DNA from: an uncultured Alphaproteobacteria bacterium | GTDB taxonomy: Bacteria > Pseudomonadota > Alphaproteobacteria > HIMB59 > GCA-002718135 | Length of the DNA: 64,000 bases | Direction of reading: 5' to 3' | Assembly (NCBI GenBank): GCA_902623255.1 | Contig: CACNSY010000009.1 | Location: 1-64,000, forward strand | Shown: positions 38,451 to 48,135 of the stretch, piece after piece | Position numbering within the stretch: position 1 is the stretch's first letter | How the letters are laid out: the number at the start of each line of letters is the position of its first letter | The notes under the pieces: model-generated | The model's input: only the letters and a program-made list of their open reading frames with translations | Told to the model about the DNA's origin: nothing | The model's database searches: none | Program-made: the position numbers and the translations under genes

Positions 38451-39578
38451 ATGAAACATGTACATTGGATAGGAACTGGACTATCTTCTATACCAGGAAT
38501 TAGAAGATTAGCTAAAAATTTAGATAATTTTACAGTATGGAATAGAACATTAGATAAGGCTATAAAGAGTATTGACCATGTAGATAAAATCAATGTGAAC
38601 GCAAAACAGTTTGATGTTGATTTATTATTTAACGAAACAAATCCAGGTGATATTATTATTTCTCAACTGCCAGCAAACAAACATTTAGAAATAGCTAAAC
38701 TTTGTTTAAAACATAAATGTCATTTTGCATCTACTAGTTACCTTAATCCAGAAATAAATATGCTAAATCTAGATGTAAAAAAAGAAAATTTAGTATTTAT
38801 CAATGAGGTCGGTTTAGACCCAGGTATCGATCATTTTTTTTCCCATTTACTTGTCAGTGATCTTAAAAAAATCTCGACTGAAAAAACAGAAGTGGTTTAT
38901 GAATCATATTGTGGGGGTTTTCCAGCAATTCCAAATGATTTCAAATATAAATTTAGTTGGTCTCCAGCTGGAGTAATCAAAGCCTTAAACAATGATGCAA
39001 AATATATAACAAAAGGGGAAATAAACACTGTAACTCCTTACAAATCTATTAGTTCTTATTCAATATCTGATGAAAATTTTGAAGCTTATCCAAACAGAGA
39101 TTCAACACCATATGTAAGTGAATACTTGTTTGATGAGAAATGGAAAGTCAAAGAGTTCGTAAGAGGAACTTTGCGACTTGATGGTTGGAAAGAGGCATGG
39201 CAAGATATTTTTTCAATGCTTGAAAATAAATCAGATAATATAGAAGCTGAAATCAATGAAAAAAGTGAAAAATTATTAAAAGATAATAAATATTTACCTG
39301 AGGAAGAAGATCGCGTTGTACTTTCTGTAAAACTTAAAGCTTTTGAAAATCATAATAAAATTTTTGATAGTTCTTATTTTTTAGATGAAAAAGGAAGTGG
39401 TGAAAATACTGCAATGGGCAAACTTGTATCGATTACTTTATCAGCTGCGATTGATCTAATTTTGGATAATAAAATTGAGACTGGTGTTAAAACTGCACCA
39501 CATAAAACAGAAGACATAATGTATTTTTTTAAAATTTTAAAAGATTATAAAATTAATATCCAACAAGAGAATGGATAA
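38451..39578 (+). CDS. Saccharopine dehydrogenase, glutamate-forming type (LYS9-like)
   Basis: A 375-residue NAD(P)-dependent enzyme predicted to split saccharopine into glutamate and 2-aminoadipate semialdehyde. The N-terminal Rossmann part begins WIGTGLSSIPGIRRLAK; the hallmark EVGLDPGIDH, YESYCGGFPAIPNDFKYKFSW and GSGENTAMGKLVS segments mark the saccharopine-reductase family. It overlaps the next gene, a LYS1-type enzyme, by eight bases, which makes a two-step lysine degradation module. It is divergent from the TauE/SafE gene across 65 bp. Confidence 0.88.
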   Translation: MKHVHWIGTGLSSIPGIRRLAKNLDNFTVWNRTLDKAIKSIDHVDKINVNAKQFDVDLLFNETNPGDIIISQLPANKHLEIAKLCLKHKCHFASTSYLNPEINMLNLDVKKENLVFINEVGLDPGIDHFFSHLLVSDLKKISTEKTEVVYESYCGGFPAIPNDFKYKFSWSPAGVIKALNNDAKYITKGEINTVTPYKSISSYSISDENFEAYPNRDSTPYVSEYLFDEKWKVKEFVRGTLRLDGWKEAWQDIFSMLENKSDNIEAEINEKSEKLLKDNKYLPEEEDRVVLSVKLKAFENHNKIFDSSYFLDEKGSGENTAMGKLVSITLSAAIDLILDNKIETGVKTAPHKTEDIMYFFKILKDYKINIQQENG

Positions 39579-40800
39579 GCAATTAACCAATATTGGTATT
39601 ATTAGAGAGTCTAGAAATGATGAAAATAGAACTCCTCTAGTCCCAGAACATATTAAAAAATACAAAGAAAGCAATCCAAATATTAATTTCATTATTCAGC
39701 CATCAAATAGTAGATGTTTTTCTGATGAAGAATATGAATTATGTGGTGCTAAAATTAATGAAAATTTAAATGAATGCTCAATCATATTCGGAGTTAAAGA
39801 AATTGATCCAAATATTTTAATTAATAATAGGACATATCTTTTTTTTTCTCACACTTTTAAAATTAATAAACAACAAAAAAATATCGATAAACATAAGAAA
39901 GATCTACTCTTATCAATTTTAAATAAAAAAATTACATTGATTGATTATGAAAATATCAGAGGTAAAAATGGTACAAGATGTTTAGGTTTTGGAAGATTTG
40001 CAGGTATTGTTGGTTGTTATAATACCTTAAATTTATTGCTTAAAGTGCTTAGAAAACAATCTCTTGCTAGTGCCTATAAAATTAATGATTATGAAAGATT
40101 AGTATTAAATTTAAAAAATTTATATTTTCCTAAAACTAAAATTCTAGTTACTGGTGATGGTAGAGTTGCAAAAGGAGTAATTGAACTTTTAAATCTAACA
40201 AACATTAAAGCAGTATCCAAAAAAGACTTTTTGGGGAAAAAATTTGATCAACCTATTTTTTGTAATTTAGAAACTAAAGATTATGTTACAAATAATTCTT
40301 CCACCAACTTTAACCTTGAACATTTTATTGATAATCCTCAAGATTATTCTAGTTCCGCATTACAATATTTAAAAGAAACTGATGTACTTATAAGTGCCCA
40401 TTACTGGGACCCATCTTCTCCAAAAATATTTGAGAATGAAGACTTAAAAGTTTTACAAAATCTAAAAATTGTTGGCGATATTACTTGTGATATTAATGGC
40501 TCTGTTCCAACTACAATACGATCAACAACAATTGAGGAGCCAAATTATTGGATTGAAAGATACACTTTAAAAGAAATAGATGAAAATAATGATGGAATTG
40601 CTGTTATGGCAGTTGATAATTTACCATCTGAATTACCACGTGATTCAAGTACAGAATTTAGTGAAGGTATTATCAAAGAAGTTCTTCCTTTTTTATTAAA
40701 AGAAGATGATGGAAGAATATTAAATGGAACAATAACAACAGATGGTAGTTTTTTAGAAAAGTACAATTATCTAAATGATTATATTAGAATCAATGAATAA
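39571..40800 (+). CDS. Saccharopine dehydrogenase, lysine-forming type (LYS1-like)
   Basis: A 409-residue enzyme of the alanine dehydrogenase/PNT fold. In this context it probably works as lysine-2-oxoglutarate reductase, joining lysine to 2-oxoglutarate to make saccharopine. It shows the N-terminal GIIRESRNDENRTPLVPEH, Lys76 in GVKE and His94 in FFSHTFK (matching the catalytic Lys and His of yeast LYS1), and NAD-binding GDGRVAKG (195-202). It overlaps the LYS9-like gene upstream and uvrB downstream by about eight bases each. Confidence 0.88.
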   Translation: MDKQLTNIGIIRESRNDENRTPLVPEHIKKYKESNPNINFIIQPSNSRCFSDEEYELCGAKINENLNECSIIFGVKEIDPNILINNRTYLFFSHTFKINKQQKNIDKHKKDLLLSILNKKITLIDYENIRGKNGTRCLGFGRFAGIVGCYNTLNLLLKVLRKQSLASAYKINDYERLVLNLKNLYFPKTKILVTGDGRVAKGVIELLNLTNIKAVSKKDFLGKKFDQPIFCNLETKDYVTNNSSTNFNLEHFIDNPQDYSSSALQYLKETDVLISAHYWDPSSPKIFENEDLKVLQNLKIVGDITCDINGSVPTTIRSTTIEEPNYWIERYTLKEIDENNDGIAVMAVDNLPSELPRDSSTEFSEGIIKEVLPFLLKEDDGRILNGTITTDGSFLEKYNYLNDYIRINE

Positions 40801-42847
40801 AGCAGAAAAAAAACATCATCTCTCTTCCGAAATCACAACACCTTTTAAAATTGTAAGTGATTTTAATCCAAGTGGTGATCAGCCTGAAGCAATTAAAAGT
40901 ATTGTTAAAAGTCTAAATGAAGGAGAACAAGAACAAGTTCTTTTAGGTGTCACTGGATCAGGTAAGACCTTTACAATGGCTAAAGTAATTGAAAAAGTAC
41001 AGAAACCGACTTTAATAATGGCACCAAACAAAACATTAGCAGCACAACTTTATGGAGAAATGAAAAATTTGTTTCCAAATAATGCTGTTGAATATTTTGT
41101 CAGTTATTATGATTATTACACACCAGAAGCATATGTACCAAGGACTGATACATATATTGAAAAAGAATCTTCAATAAACGAACAAATTGATCGTCTAAGA
41201 CATTCAGCTACTAGATCTTTAGTGGAAAGAAGAGATACAATCATAGTAGCATCAGTTTCTTGTATTTATGGTATTGGATCAGTTGATGCTTATTCTTCAA
41301 TGTCTTTTACTTTAGATAAAAATCAATCAATAAGTAGAGAGATAATTATCAGAAAGTTGGTAGAACTTTTATACAAACGTCGTGACATGGACTTTAGAAG
41401 AGGTAGCTTTAGAGCTAAGGGAGATATTTTAGAAATTTTCCCTTCTCACTATGAAGATATTTCTTGGAAAATATCTATGTTTGGAGATGATATAGAGAGT
41501 ATAACACAAGTGGATCCACTTACTGGAGAGAAGCTCGGAGAACTTGAACAAATAAGAATCTTTGCAAACTCTCATTATGTAACCCCAAAGCCAACAATAA
41601 AAAAAGCAATTACGATGATTAAAAATGATCTAAAAAAACAATTAGAGATTTTTGAAAAAGAAAAAAAATACCTAGAAAGACAAAGGTTGGATGAGAGAAC
41701 TACATTTGACTTAGAAATGATGGAAACTACTGGAAGTTGTAGTGGTATTGAAAATTATTCTAGATATTTGTCAGGAAGACAACCGGGAGAGCCTCCTCCT
41801 ACACTTTATGAATATATTCCAGAAGACTCTTTATTGTTTATAGATGAAAGCCATCAGACATGTGGTCAAATAGCAGGAATGTACAAAGGTGATTTTTCTA
41901 GAAAATCAACTTTAGCTCAATATGGTTTTAGACTACCAAGTTGTGTTGATAACAGACCTTTAAAAAGAGAAGAATGGGATGCAATGCGTCCACAAACTAT
42001 ATTTGTAAGTGCAACACCAGGAGATTATGAACTTGAAAAGACAGGTGGTACCTTTGTTGAACAAGTAATTAGACCAACAGGTTTAATTGATCCACCTATT
42101 GAGATAAGGCCAACTAAACATCAAATTGATAACTTAATTGATGAATGTAAAAAGACTATAGACAAAGGTCATCGCGTTCTAATCACAACACTTACAAAAA
42201 AAATGGCCGAAGATCTGACTGAATATATCAATGAAGAAGGATTAAAGGTAAGGTATCTTCACTCTGATATCGATACATTAGAAAGAATAGAAATTATTAG
42301 AGATCTAAGACTAGGAGTTTTTAATGTTTTAGTAGGAATAAATCTTCTTAGAGAAGGTTTAGATATTCCTGAATGTGCTTTAATGGCTATATTAGATGCT
42401 GATAAGGAAGGTTACCTTCGTTCTAGAACTAGTTTAATTCAGACTATTGGTAGAGCTGCAAGAAATGTTGAGAGTAAAGTCTTAATGTATGCTGATAACA
42501 TTACCACTAGTATGAAAGAAGCAATCGAAGAGACAGATAGAAGACGAACAAAACAACTAGAATATAACAAAATAAATAAAATTACGCCAATCAGTATTAA
42601 AAAGAATATTCAAGAAATAATTGAGAACACAGCTGAACAAGATCATGTTACAGTTGAAATTGATAATGCTAAAGAATTAGTTGGTAAGGATCTTAATAAA
42701 CATATTAAAAATTTAGAGAAAAAAATGAATGAATTTGCTTCAAAACTTGAATTTGAAGATGCAGCAAGATTACGAGATGAAATTAATAGATTAAAGGCAA
42801 AAGAAGTGGGTCTTTCTAATAAAGTTTTGCAGTTTAAAAAGAAATAA
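40793..42847 (+). CDS. uvrB: Excinuclease ABC subunit B
   Basis: DNA damage-verification helicase of nucleotide excision repair. About 684 residues from the ATG at 40793; an ATG 18 bases upstream would overlap the previous gene more deeply. Motifs are Walker A GVTGSGKT, the beta-hairpin SYYDYYTPEAYVP, the DEXH-type FIDESHQTCGQ, SATPGDYE, and the C-terminal UVR motif EFEDAARLRDEINRLK that binds UvrC. It sits between lysine and valine catabolic genes, an arrangement without obvious functional logic. Its TAA overlaps the next ATG (TAATG). Confidence 0.97.
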   Translation: MNKAEKKHHLSSEITTPFKIVSDFNPSGDQPEAIKSIVKSLNEGEQEQVLLGVTGSGKTFTMAKVIEKVQKPTLIMAPNKTLAAQLYGEMKNLFPNNAVEYFVSYYDYYTPEAYVPRTDTYIEKESSINEQIDRLRHSATRSLVERRDTIIVASVSCIYGIGSVDAYSSMSFTLDKNQSISREIIIRKLVELLYKRRDMDFRRGSFRAKGDILEIFPSHYEDISWKISMFGDDIESITQVDPLTGEKLGELEQIRIFANSHYVTPKPTIKKAITMIKNDLKKQLEIFEKEKKYLERQRLDERTTFDLEMMETTGSCSGIENYSRYLSGRQPGEPPPTLYEYIPEDSLLFIDESHQTCGQIAGMYKGDFSRKSTLAQYGFRLPSCVDNRPLKREEWDAMRPQTIFVSATPGDYELEKTGGTFVEQVIRPTGLIDPPIEIRPTKHQIDNLIDECKKTIDKGHRVLITTLTKKMAEDLTEYINEEGLKVRYLHSDIDTLERIEIIRDLRLGVFNVLVGINLLREGLDIPECALMAILDADKEGYLRSRTSLIQTIGRAARNVESKVLMYADNITTSMKEAIEETDRRRTKQLEYNKINKITPISIKKNIQEIIENTAEQDHVTVEIDNAKELVGKDLNKHIKNLEKKMNEFASKLEFEDAARLRDEINRLKAKEVGLSNKVLQFKKK

Positions 42848-43851
42848 TGGATATTGTATTTTCAGAAACTAACCAAACTGGAATCATTAGACTAAATCGT
42901 CCTAAAGCTTTAAATGCTCTCAATTTAGAAATGGCAAAAACATTCCATGACAAATTATTAGAATGGGAAGAAAAAGATAATATCTTAAGAGTATTGTTAG
43001 TTGGAGAAGGTAAACATTTTTGTGCAGGAGGTGATGTAAAATCTCTTGTTCTTGCTGGAAAAGAAAACTCCTTAAAAAATGATTTTTTTAAAATTGAGTA
43101 TAAACTTAATTATTTAATAAGCCAATTTAGTAAAGAATTTCTCTCAGTTTGGAATGGTGTAGTGATGGGAGGCGGGGTTGGTTTATCAATCTATGGTGAT
43201 CACAGATTGGCAACAGACAATTCAAAATTTGCAATGCCAGAATCTGCCATTGGCTTTTTTCCAGATGTTGGCGGAAGTTATTTTTTATCAAATCTTCCAG
43301 GTAACATTGGTAAGTATATTGGTTTAACGGGTGAGGTTTTAGGGTTAAATGAATTAATTTTTTTTGGATTAGCAACTCATTACTTTAAAAGTAATAAAAT
43401 AGAAGATGTTAAAGAAAAATTTATTACAAGAGGAGAAATTTCACACGATAATTTTGAAGTTAAGAATGATACATATCTAATTAAAAATATGAATTTAATA
43501 AATGAACTATTCAATGGAAATATTCAAACAATCATATCAAATTTAAAAAATCATAACTCAGAGTTTTCAAAAAAAATTTTAGATATTCTTCTAGTTAAAT
43601 GTCCAATGAGTCTTGCGATAAGCACTAAACTTATAGATGATGCAAAAGGTAAACCGTTAAAAGAATGTTTAGAAACTGAATATCAATTAAGTCAAAAAAT
43701 AGTATACCGTAGTGACTTTGATAATGGTGTAAATTCTGTACTAATTTCAAAAGATCATAATCCTATTTGGGAACCATCAAAAATAGAGGAAATAAATATA
43801 GAAGATCTAGATTTTTATTTTGAAACTCATACTGAAAATCTTTATCTATAA
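42847..43851 (+). CDS. Enoyl-CoA hydratase/isomerase family, 3-hydroxyisobutyryl-CoA hydrolase-like
   Basis: A 334-residue crotonase-fold protein. The length and the motifs HFCAGGDVKSL (58-67), WNGVVMGGGVGLSIYG, FAMPESAIGFFPDVGGSYFLS and YIGLTGEVL fit 3-hydroxyisobutyryl-CoA hydrolase of valine degradation better than a simple enoyl-CoA hydratase (about 260 residues). The conserved Glu and Asp of the hydrolase group are present in the PES and PDVGG segments. Translation is coupled to uvrB; the DMGDH-like gene follows after eight bases. Confidence 0.88.
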   Translation: MDIVFSETNQTGIIRLNRPKALNALNLEMAKTFHDKLLEWEEKDNILRVLLVGEGKHFCAGGDVKSLVLAGKENSLKNDFFKIEYKLNYLISQFSKEFLSVWNGVVMGGGVGLSIYGDHRLATDNSKFAMPESAIGFFPDVGGSYFLSNLPGNIGKYIGLTGEVLGLNELIFFGLATHYFKSNKIEDVKEKFITRGEISHDNFEVKNDTYLIKNMNLINELFNGNIQTIISNLKNHNSEFSKKILDILLVKCPMSLAISTKLIDDAKGKPLKECLETEYQLSQKIVYRSDFDNGVNSVLISKDHNPIWEPSKIEEINIEDLDFYFETHTENLYL

Positions 43852-43859
43852 TATTACAA

Positions 43860-46307
43860 ATGAGTAATAAAATTCCTACTTCTGCAAAGGTAGTTGTAAT
43901 AGGCGGTGGTATAGCTGGATGTTCTGTAGCGTATCATTTAGCAAAATTTGGATGGAAAGATGTGGTCTTGCTAGAAAGAGATCAATTAACTTCTGGAACT
44001 ACTTGGCATGCAGCAGGACTGATTGGTCAGATTGGTGCATCAGCAACCATTACAAAACTTAGAAATTATTCGTTAAATTTATATAAAGACCTGGAAAAAG
44101 AAACAGGATTAGCAACAGGTTTAAAGCAAAACGGCTCTTTAACTATTGCAACTACTAATGATCGATTAGAAGAATTAAAAAGGCAAGCTACTTTTGCTCA
44201 AAGATTTAATATAGAAGTTAATGAATTAGAAAAAAATCAGATTAAGGATATTTATTCTCTTATAAATACTGATGATGTTGTTGGTGGAATATTTATTCCA
44301 AAAGATGGTCAAGCAGATCCTGTTGGTATAACAAATGTTCTTGCTAAATCGGCAAAAATGTATGGTGCTCAAATATTTGAACATTGTTCTGTAAATAAAA
44401 TTCTTACTAAAAATGGATCAATAGATGGTGTAGATACAAAACATGGAAAAATTAAATGTGAGTATATTGTTCTAGCATCTGGAATGTGGTCTAGGCAGAT
44501 AGCAAATGATATTAACGTTAGTATACCACTATATCCAAATGAACACTTCTATATATTAAGTGAGCCATTAAAAGAAATTTCTAAATCACTTCCAGTTCTT
44601 AGAGATTACAATAATTGCTTATATCTAAAAGAGGATGCTGGAAAAATTTTAGTAGGAATTTTTGAGCCTAAAGCTAAACCTGCATTTACTGATACGTATA
44701 AAGTGCCCAATGATTTTTCTTTTGGAGAACTACCTGAAGATTTTGATCATTTTGAACCGCATTTAAAAAATGCTATGAAAAGAATACCAGCCCTTGAAAA
44801 TGTAGGTATAAGAAAATTCTTCAATGGTCCTGAAGCTTTTACTCCAGATACAAATTATCTTTTAGGAGAAACACCAGAAATAAAAAACTTTTACGTTTGT
44901 TGTGGATTTAATAGTATTGGTATTCAGAGTGCTGGTGGTGCAGGTAAAGTAACTGCAGAATGGATGATGAACGGTGAGGTTAATGACGATCTTTACTCCT
45001 TAGATATTTCAAGATTTGAAAAATTTCACTCTGAGACAAAATTTATAACTGAAAGAGTTTCTGAATCATTAGGAGATTTATATGCAATGCATTGGCCTTA
45101 TAAACAACATAAATCCTCGAGAAATATTAAACTTCTTCCTTTTCATGATGATTTGAAAATAAAAGGAGCATGTTTTGGTCAAGTGGCCGGTTTCGAAAGA
45201 CCAATGTGGTATGCCCTAAATGGCAAGAAACCAGAATATGAGTATAGTTATGGCTATCAAAATTGGTATGATGCAGCAAAGTATGAAACAATAAATACAA
45301 GAAAGAATGTTGGTTTATTTGACTTAAGTGCCTTTGCTAAATTTGAAATTAAGGGAGTCTCTGCCTTCAGCGATCTACAACGATTGTGCTGTAATGATAT
45401 TAAAAATAATTCCGGTCATATAACTTATACACAAATGCTTAATTCAAATGGCGGCATTTTTGCTGATTTAACAGTTACTTGTATTGATAAGGATTCTTTT
45501 CGTATTGTTACAGGTTCATCTGTGAGAGAACATGATAAAAAACATATTTCAGAAAATATAAGTAAAAACACAACTTTAATTGATATCACTGAAAGTTTAG
45601 CTTGTTTTGGTGTTTTTGGTCCTAAAAGTAGAGAAATTCTAACAGAAATATTTGGAGAACATTTTTCAAACGACAAGTTTAAATTTGGAACTGCTAAAGA
45701 AATATCACTGAAAAATAATAAATTAATCTTCCAAAGATTATCTTTTGTTGGTGAACTTGGTTGGGAAATTTATGTTCCTATAAATATATCTAGAGAAATT
45801 TATTTAAAGTTAGTTAAAGTTGGAGAAAAATATAACCTTTCACATGCTGGAGCTCATGCACTTGATATTATGAGAATGGAAAAAGGATATTTACATTGGG
45901 GTCATGATATTTCACCAGCTGAAAACCCATTTGAAGCTGGATTAGAATTTACTGTTAAATTAAATAAAAAAACAGATTTTATAGGTAAAGAAGCTTTAAA
46001 AACAAAAAATAGATTTAAAAAGAAACAACTAACAAATTTTGTTTTAGAAAAATCTACTCCAGGAAATCCTCTCTTATTACATGATGAACCTATTTATTAT
46101 AAAGATAAAATTGTGGGAGAAACTACTTCTAGCAATTATTCATTTTATTATAAAAAAAATATGGTCTTTGGATACATAGATTCAGAAATAGATTTAAAAA
46201 AATTAAATGGCAGCAATTTTGAAGTTGAAGTTGCTAAAAATAAATATGTTATGTCTGTTCAATTTAATCCATTGCATGATCCTGAAAATAATTTTACAAA
46301 AATATAG
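43860..46307 (+). CDS. Dimethylglycine/sarcosine dehydrogenase-like flavoprotein with GcvT domain
   Basis: An 815-residue two-domain enzyme. Residues 10-390 are a DAO-type FAD domain with GGGIAGCSVAYHLAK (15-29) and TTWHAAGL, where His50 matches the histidine that binds FAD covalently in DMGDH and SDH. About 430-800 is a GcvT/aminomethyl-folate domain (GLFDLSAFAKFEIKG, GVFGPKSREIL, FVGELGWEIYVP). Such enzymes demethylate dimethylglycine or sarcosine and pass formaldehyde to tetrahydrofolate. This fits use of glycine betaine breakdown products by a marine heterotroph. The exact substrate is not decided by sequence. Confidence 0.88.
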   Translation: MSNKIPTSAKVVVIGGGIAGCSVAYHLAKFGWKDVVLLERDQLTSGTTWHAAGLIGQIGASATITKLRNYSLNLYKDLEKETGLATGLKQNGSLTIATTNDRLEELKRQATFAQRFNIEVNELEKNQIKDIYSLINTDDVVGGIFIPKDGQADPVGITNVLAKSAKMYGAQIFEHCSVNKILTKNGSIDGVDTKHGKIKCEYIVLASGMWSRQIANDINVSIPLYPNEHFYILSEPLKEISKSLPVLRDYNNCLYLKEDAGKILVGIFEPKAKPAFTDTYKVPNDFSFGELPEDFDHFEPHLKNAMKRIPALENVGIRKFFNGPEAFTPDTNYLLGETPEIKNFYVCCGFNSIGIQSAGGAGKVTAEWMMNGEVNDDLYSLDISRFEKFHSETKFITERVSESLGDLYAMHWPYKQHKSSRNIKLLPFHDDLKIKGACFGQVAGFERPMWYALNGKKPEYEYSYGYQNWYDAAKYETINTRKNVGLFDLSAFAKFEIKGVSAFSDLQRLCCNDIKNNSGHITYTQMLNSNGGIFADLTVTCIDKDSFRIVTGSSVREHDKKHISENISKNTTLIDITESLACFGVFGPKSREILTEIFGEHFSNDKFKFGTAKEISLKNNKLIFQRLSFVGELGWEIYVPINISREIYLKLVKVGEKYNLSHAGAHALDIMRMEKGYLHWGHDISPAENPFEAGLEFTVKLNKKTDFIGKEALKTKNRFKKKQLTNFVLEKSTPGNPLLLHDEPIYYKDKIVGETTSSNYSFYYKKNMVFGYIDSEIDLKKLNGSNFEVEVAKNKYVMSVQFNPLHDPENNFTKI

Positions 46308-46325
46308 TTTTTTACGATCTAATTT

Positions 46326-47204
46326 ATGAAAAAAATTAGATTATTTTTTTCTATAGTAGTAATTATATTAATAATATTATCTATCTTTATTTATATTTTT
46401 CTAAATAATTTTGAAAAAGGAAAAATAATTAGTGATATCGAGAAGAAATTAGAAATTAAAATTAATGAAAAAAATAAAACTAAAATCAATATTTTTCCAA
46501 TTGTAAAGCTTAACACAAACTTAGAAATTAAAGATTACAAAAATAATTTATACTTTGATAATATTAGAATTGATATTTCGCAGCCTGTATTTCAAGTTTC
46601 AGGAAATTTAGATATTCTAATTGATAATTTCAATATTAATAATATTAATTTTAGTGAAGTAAATATTAATGGAAAAGTAAAATATATTGAAAATTATCTT
46701 AAATATAGTGATAATTTAGAAAATTTATTTGACTCAATTTATAAAATTAATGGAAAAATATTTTTTGAAACAACTAATGAAGAAAAATTTCTTATCTCAT
46801 TTTTAAAATTATTCTTTGAAAAATTAGAAAATCAAAAAAATCAAAAATTTGCATTTTCTGAATTAATAAATGCTTTTGGTAATGAAAGTTCTAATTTTAA
46901 AGGCGAAATAAATAAAAATAAAAATATTTTAGAAACTAGTAAAATAGAAATTAGTAATAAAAACAACAGAATTCTTATAAAAGGAGAATACAATTACAGT
47001 AATAATTTTATAGATATTATTTTAAACTTATCTCAAAATAATGAAATATATTTAACTACTTTGATTAAAGGAAACTTAAATAATCCTAATATAAGTTTTG
47101 ATGAAAATTCAAAATTTTTTCAAAATTCAAACTCAAATGAAAATAATATAATTGAAGAAAGCGTCATTCAATTTTTAAATAATTTTTTTGATTTCCATGA
47201 TTGA
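46326..47204 (+). CDS. AsmA-like envelope protein, short and divergent
   Basis: A 292-residue Asn/Ile/Lys-rich protein with one N-terminal membrane helix (about 5-26) and the rest predicted exported. The pattern of beta-rich short strands, IKINEKNKTKINIFPIVKLN and INNINFSEVNINGKV, resembles the N-terminal AsmA/TamB lipid-transfer fold, where alternating hydrophobic residues line a groove. Similarity is weak, and biased composition may mislead. It lies 18 bases after the DMGDH-like gene and overlaps the AEC transporter start. Confidence 0.6.
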   Translation: MKKIRLFFSIVVIILIILSIFIYIFLNNFEKGKIISDIEKKLEIKINEKNKTKINIFPIVKLNTNLEIKDYKNNLYFDNIRIDISQPVFQVSGNLDILIDNFNINNINFSEVNINGKVKYIENYLKYSDNLENLFDSIYKINGKIFFETTNEEKFLISFLKLFFEKLENQKNQKFAFSELINAFGNESSNFKGEINKNKNILETSKIEISNKNNRILIKGEYNYSNNFIDIILNLSQNNEIYLTTLIKGNLNNPNISFDENSKFFQNSNSNENNIIEESVIQFLNNFFDFHD

Positions 47205-48135
47205 CTTATTAAATATAGTTAGCAGTGTATTTGGATATATCCTTTTTGGATTTTTTGTAAATAAATTACAAATACTTCCAAAAAAATATATTGATTATTT
47301 TGATTTTACAGGTTTCAATATTCTTTTACCCTTAGCTTTAATTATATATTTTTGGCAAGTCTCATTTCCTCAAATTAATTCTATTGGCCTGATCATCTCA
47401 TTTTTTGCTTCAGGAATTTTTATATCCATGACTGGTTTTTTAATTAGCAAACAATTTTTAAATTTTAAAACAGATGACTCTGCACTTTTTGGATTAGCTG
47501 CTTGTTTTGGTAACACAGTGGCAATGGGAATACCTCTTATGTATGCAGTTTTGGGCCCAATAAATACAATTCCTTATATGATATTAGTTTTTTTTCATGG
47601 TATTGTTCATTTTAGCTATACTGTTATTATAATAGAAGTTTATAGAAATAGACAAAAAAGCATTGTCGAAATTTTTTATCAAATATTATTAGGTATGATT
47701 AAAAATATTGTACTTTTTGGAATGATAATTGGAATCATTCTTAATTACTCTAATCTTATTGTTCCATCTATTATGAAGCAGCCTTTAGATATTTTTGTAA
47801 ACCTTGCGCTTCCAATGGTTCTTATTTCTTTAGGTCTTGCATTAGGAAATTTTAAAATTAGAGAAAATATTTATGGTGCAATACTATTAACTATCTTAAA
47901 AAATTTTATTCACCCTATAATTGCATTTTGTTTAGCACATTTTATATTAGAGCTTGATAGTCTCTTGGTAATTATTGTTACTATGGCTGCAGCTTTACCA
48001 AGTGGCTCACAATCATATTATTTTGCATATAGATATAATTCGCTAAAAGGTGTTGTTTCTTCAAATGTAGTATTAAGTACGTTTGTTAGTTTTTTTACAC
48101 TATCTTTATTATTAGTATTTTTTGATATTACGTAG
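47197..48135 (+). CDS. AEC (auxin efflux carrier) family transporter
   Basis: A 312-residue membrane protein with ten hydrophobic segments in two inverted halves. Family features include FTGFNILLPLALIIYFW, GLAACFGNTVAMGIPLMYAVLG and AAALPSGSQSYYFAYRY. Bacterial AEC members export or import malate, other organic acids or amino acids. The ATG at 47197 is preferred over TTG at 47188; it overlaps the preceding stop by eight bases. The stop overlaps that of the TPR gene by eight bases on the opposite strand. Confidence 0.88.
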   Translation: MIDLLNIVSSVFGYILFGFFVNKLQILPKKYIDYFDFTGFNILLPLALIIYFWQVSFPQINSIGLIISFFASGIFISMTGFLISKQFLNFKTDDSALFGLAACFGNTVAMGIPLMYAVLGPINTIPYMILVFFHGIVHFSYTVIIIEVYRNRQKSIVEIFYQILLGMIKNIVLFGMIIGIILNYSNLIVPSIMKQPLDIFVNLALPMVLISLGLALGNFKIRENIYGAILLTILKNFIHPIIAFCLAHFILELDSLLVIIVTMAAALPSGSQSYYFAYRYNSLKGVVSSNVVLSTFVSFFTLSLLLVFFDIT

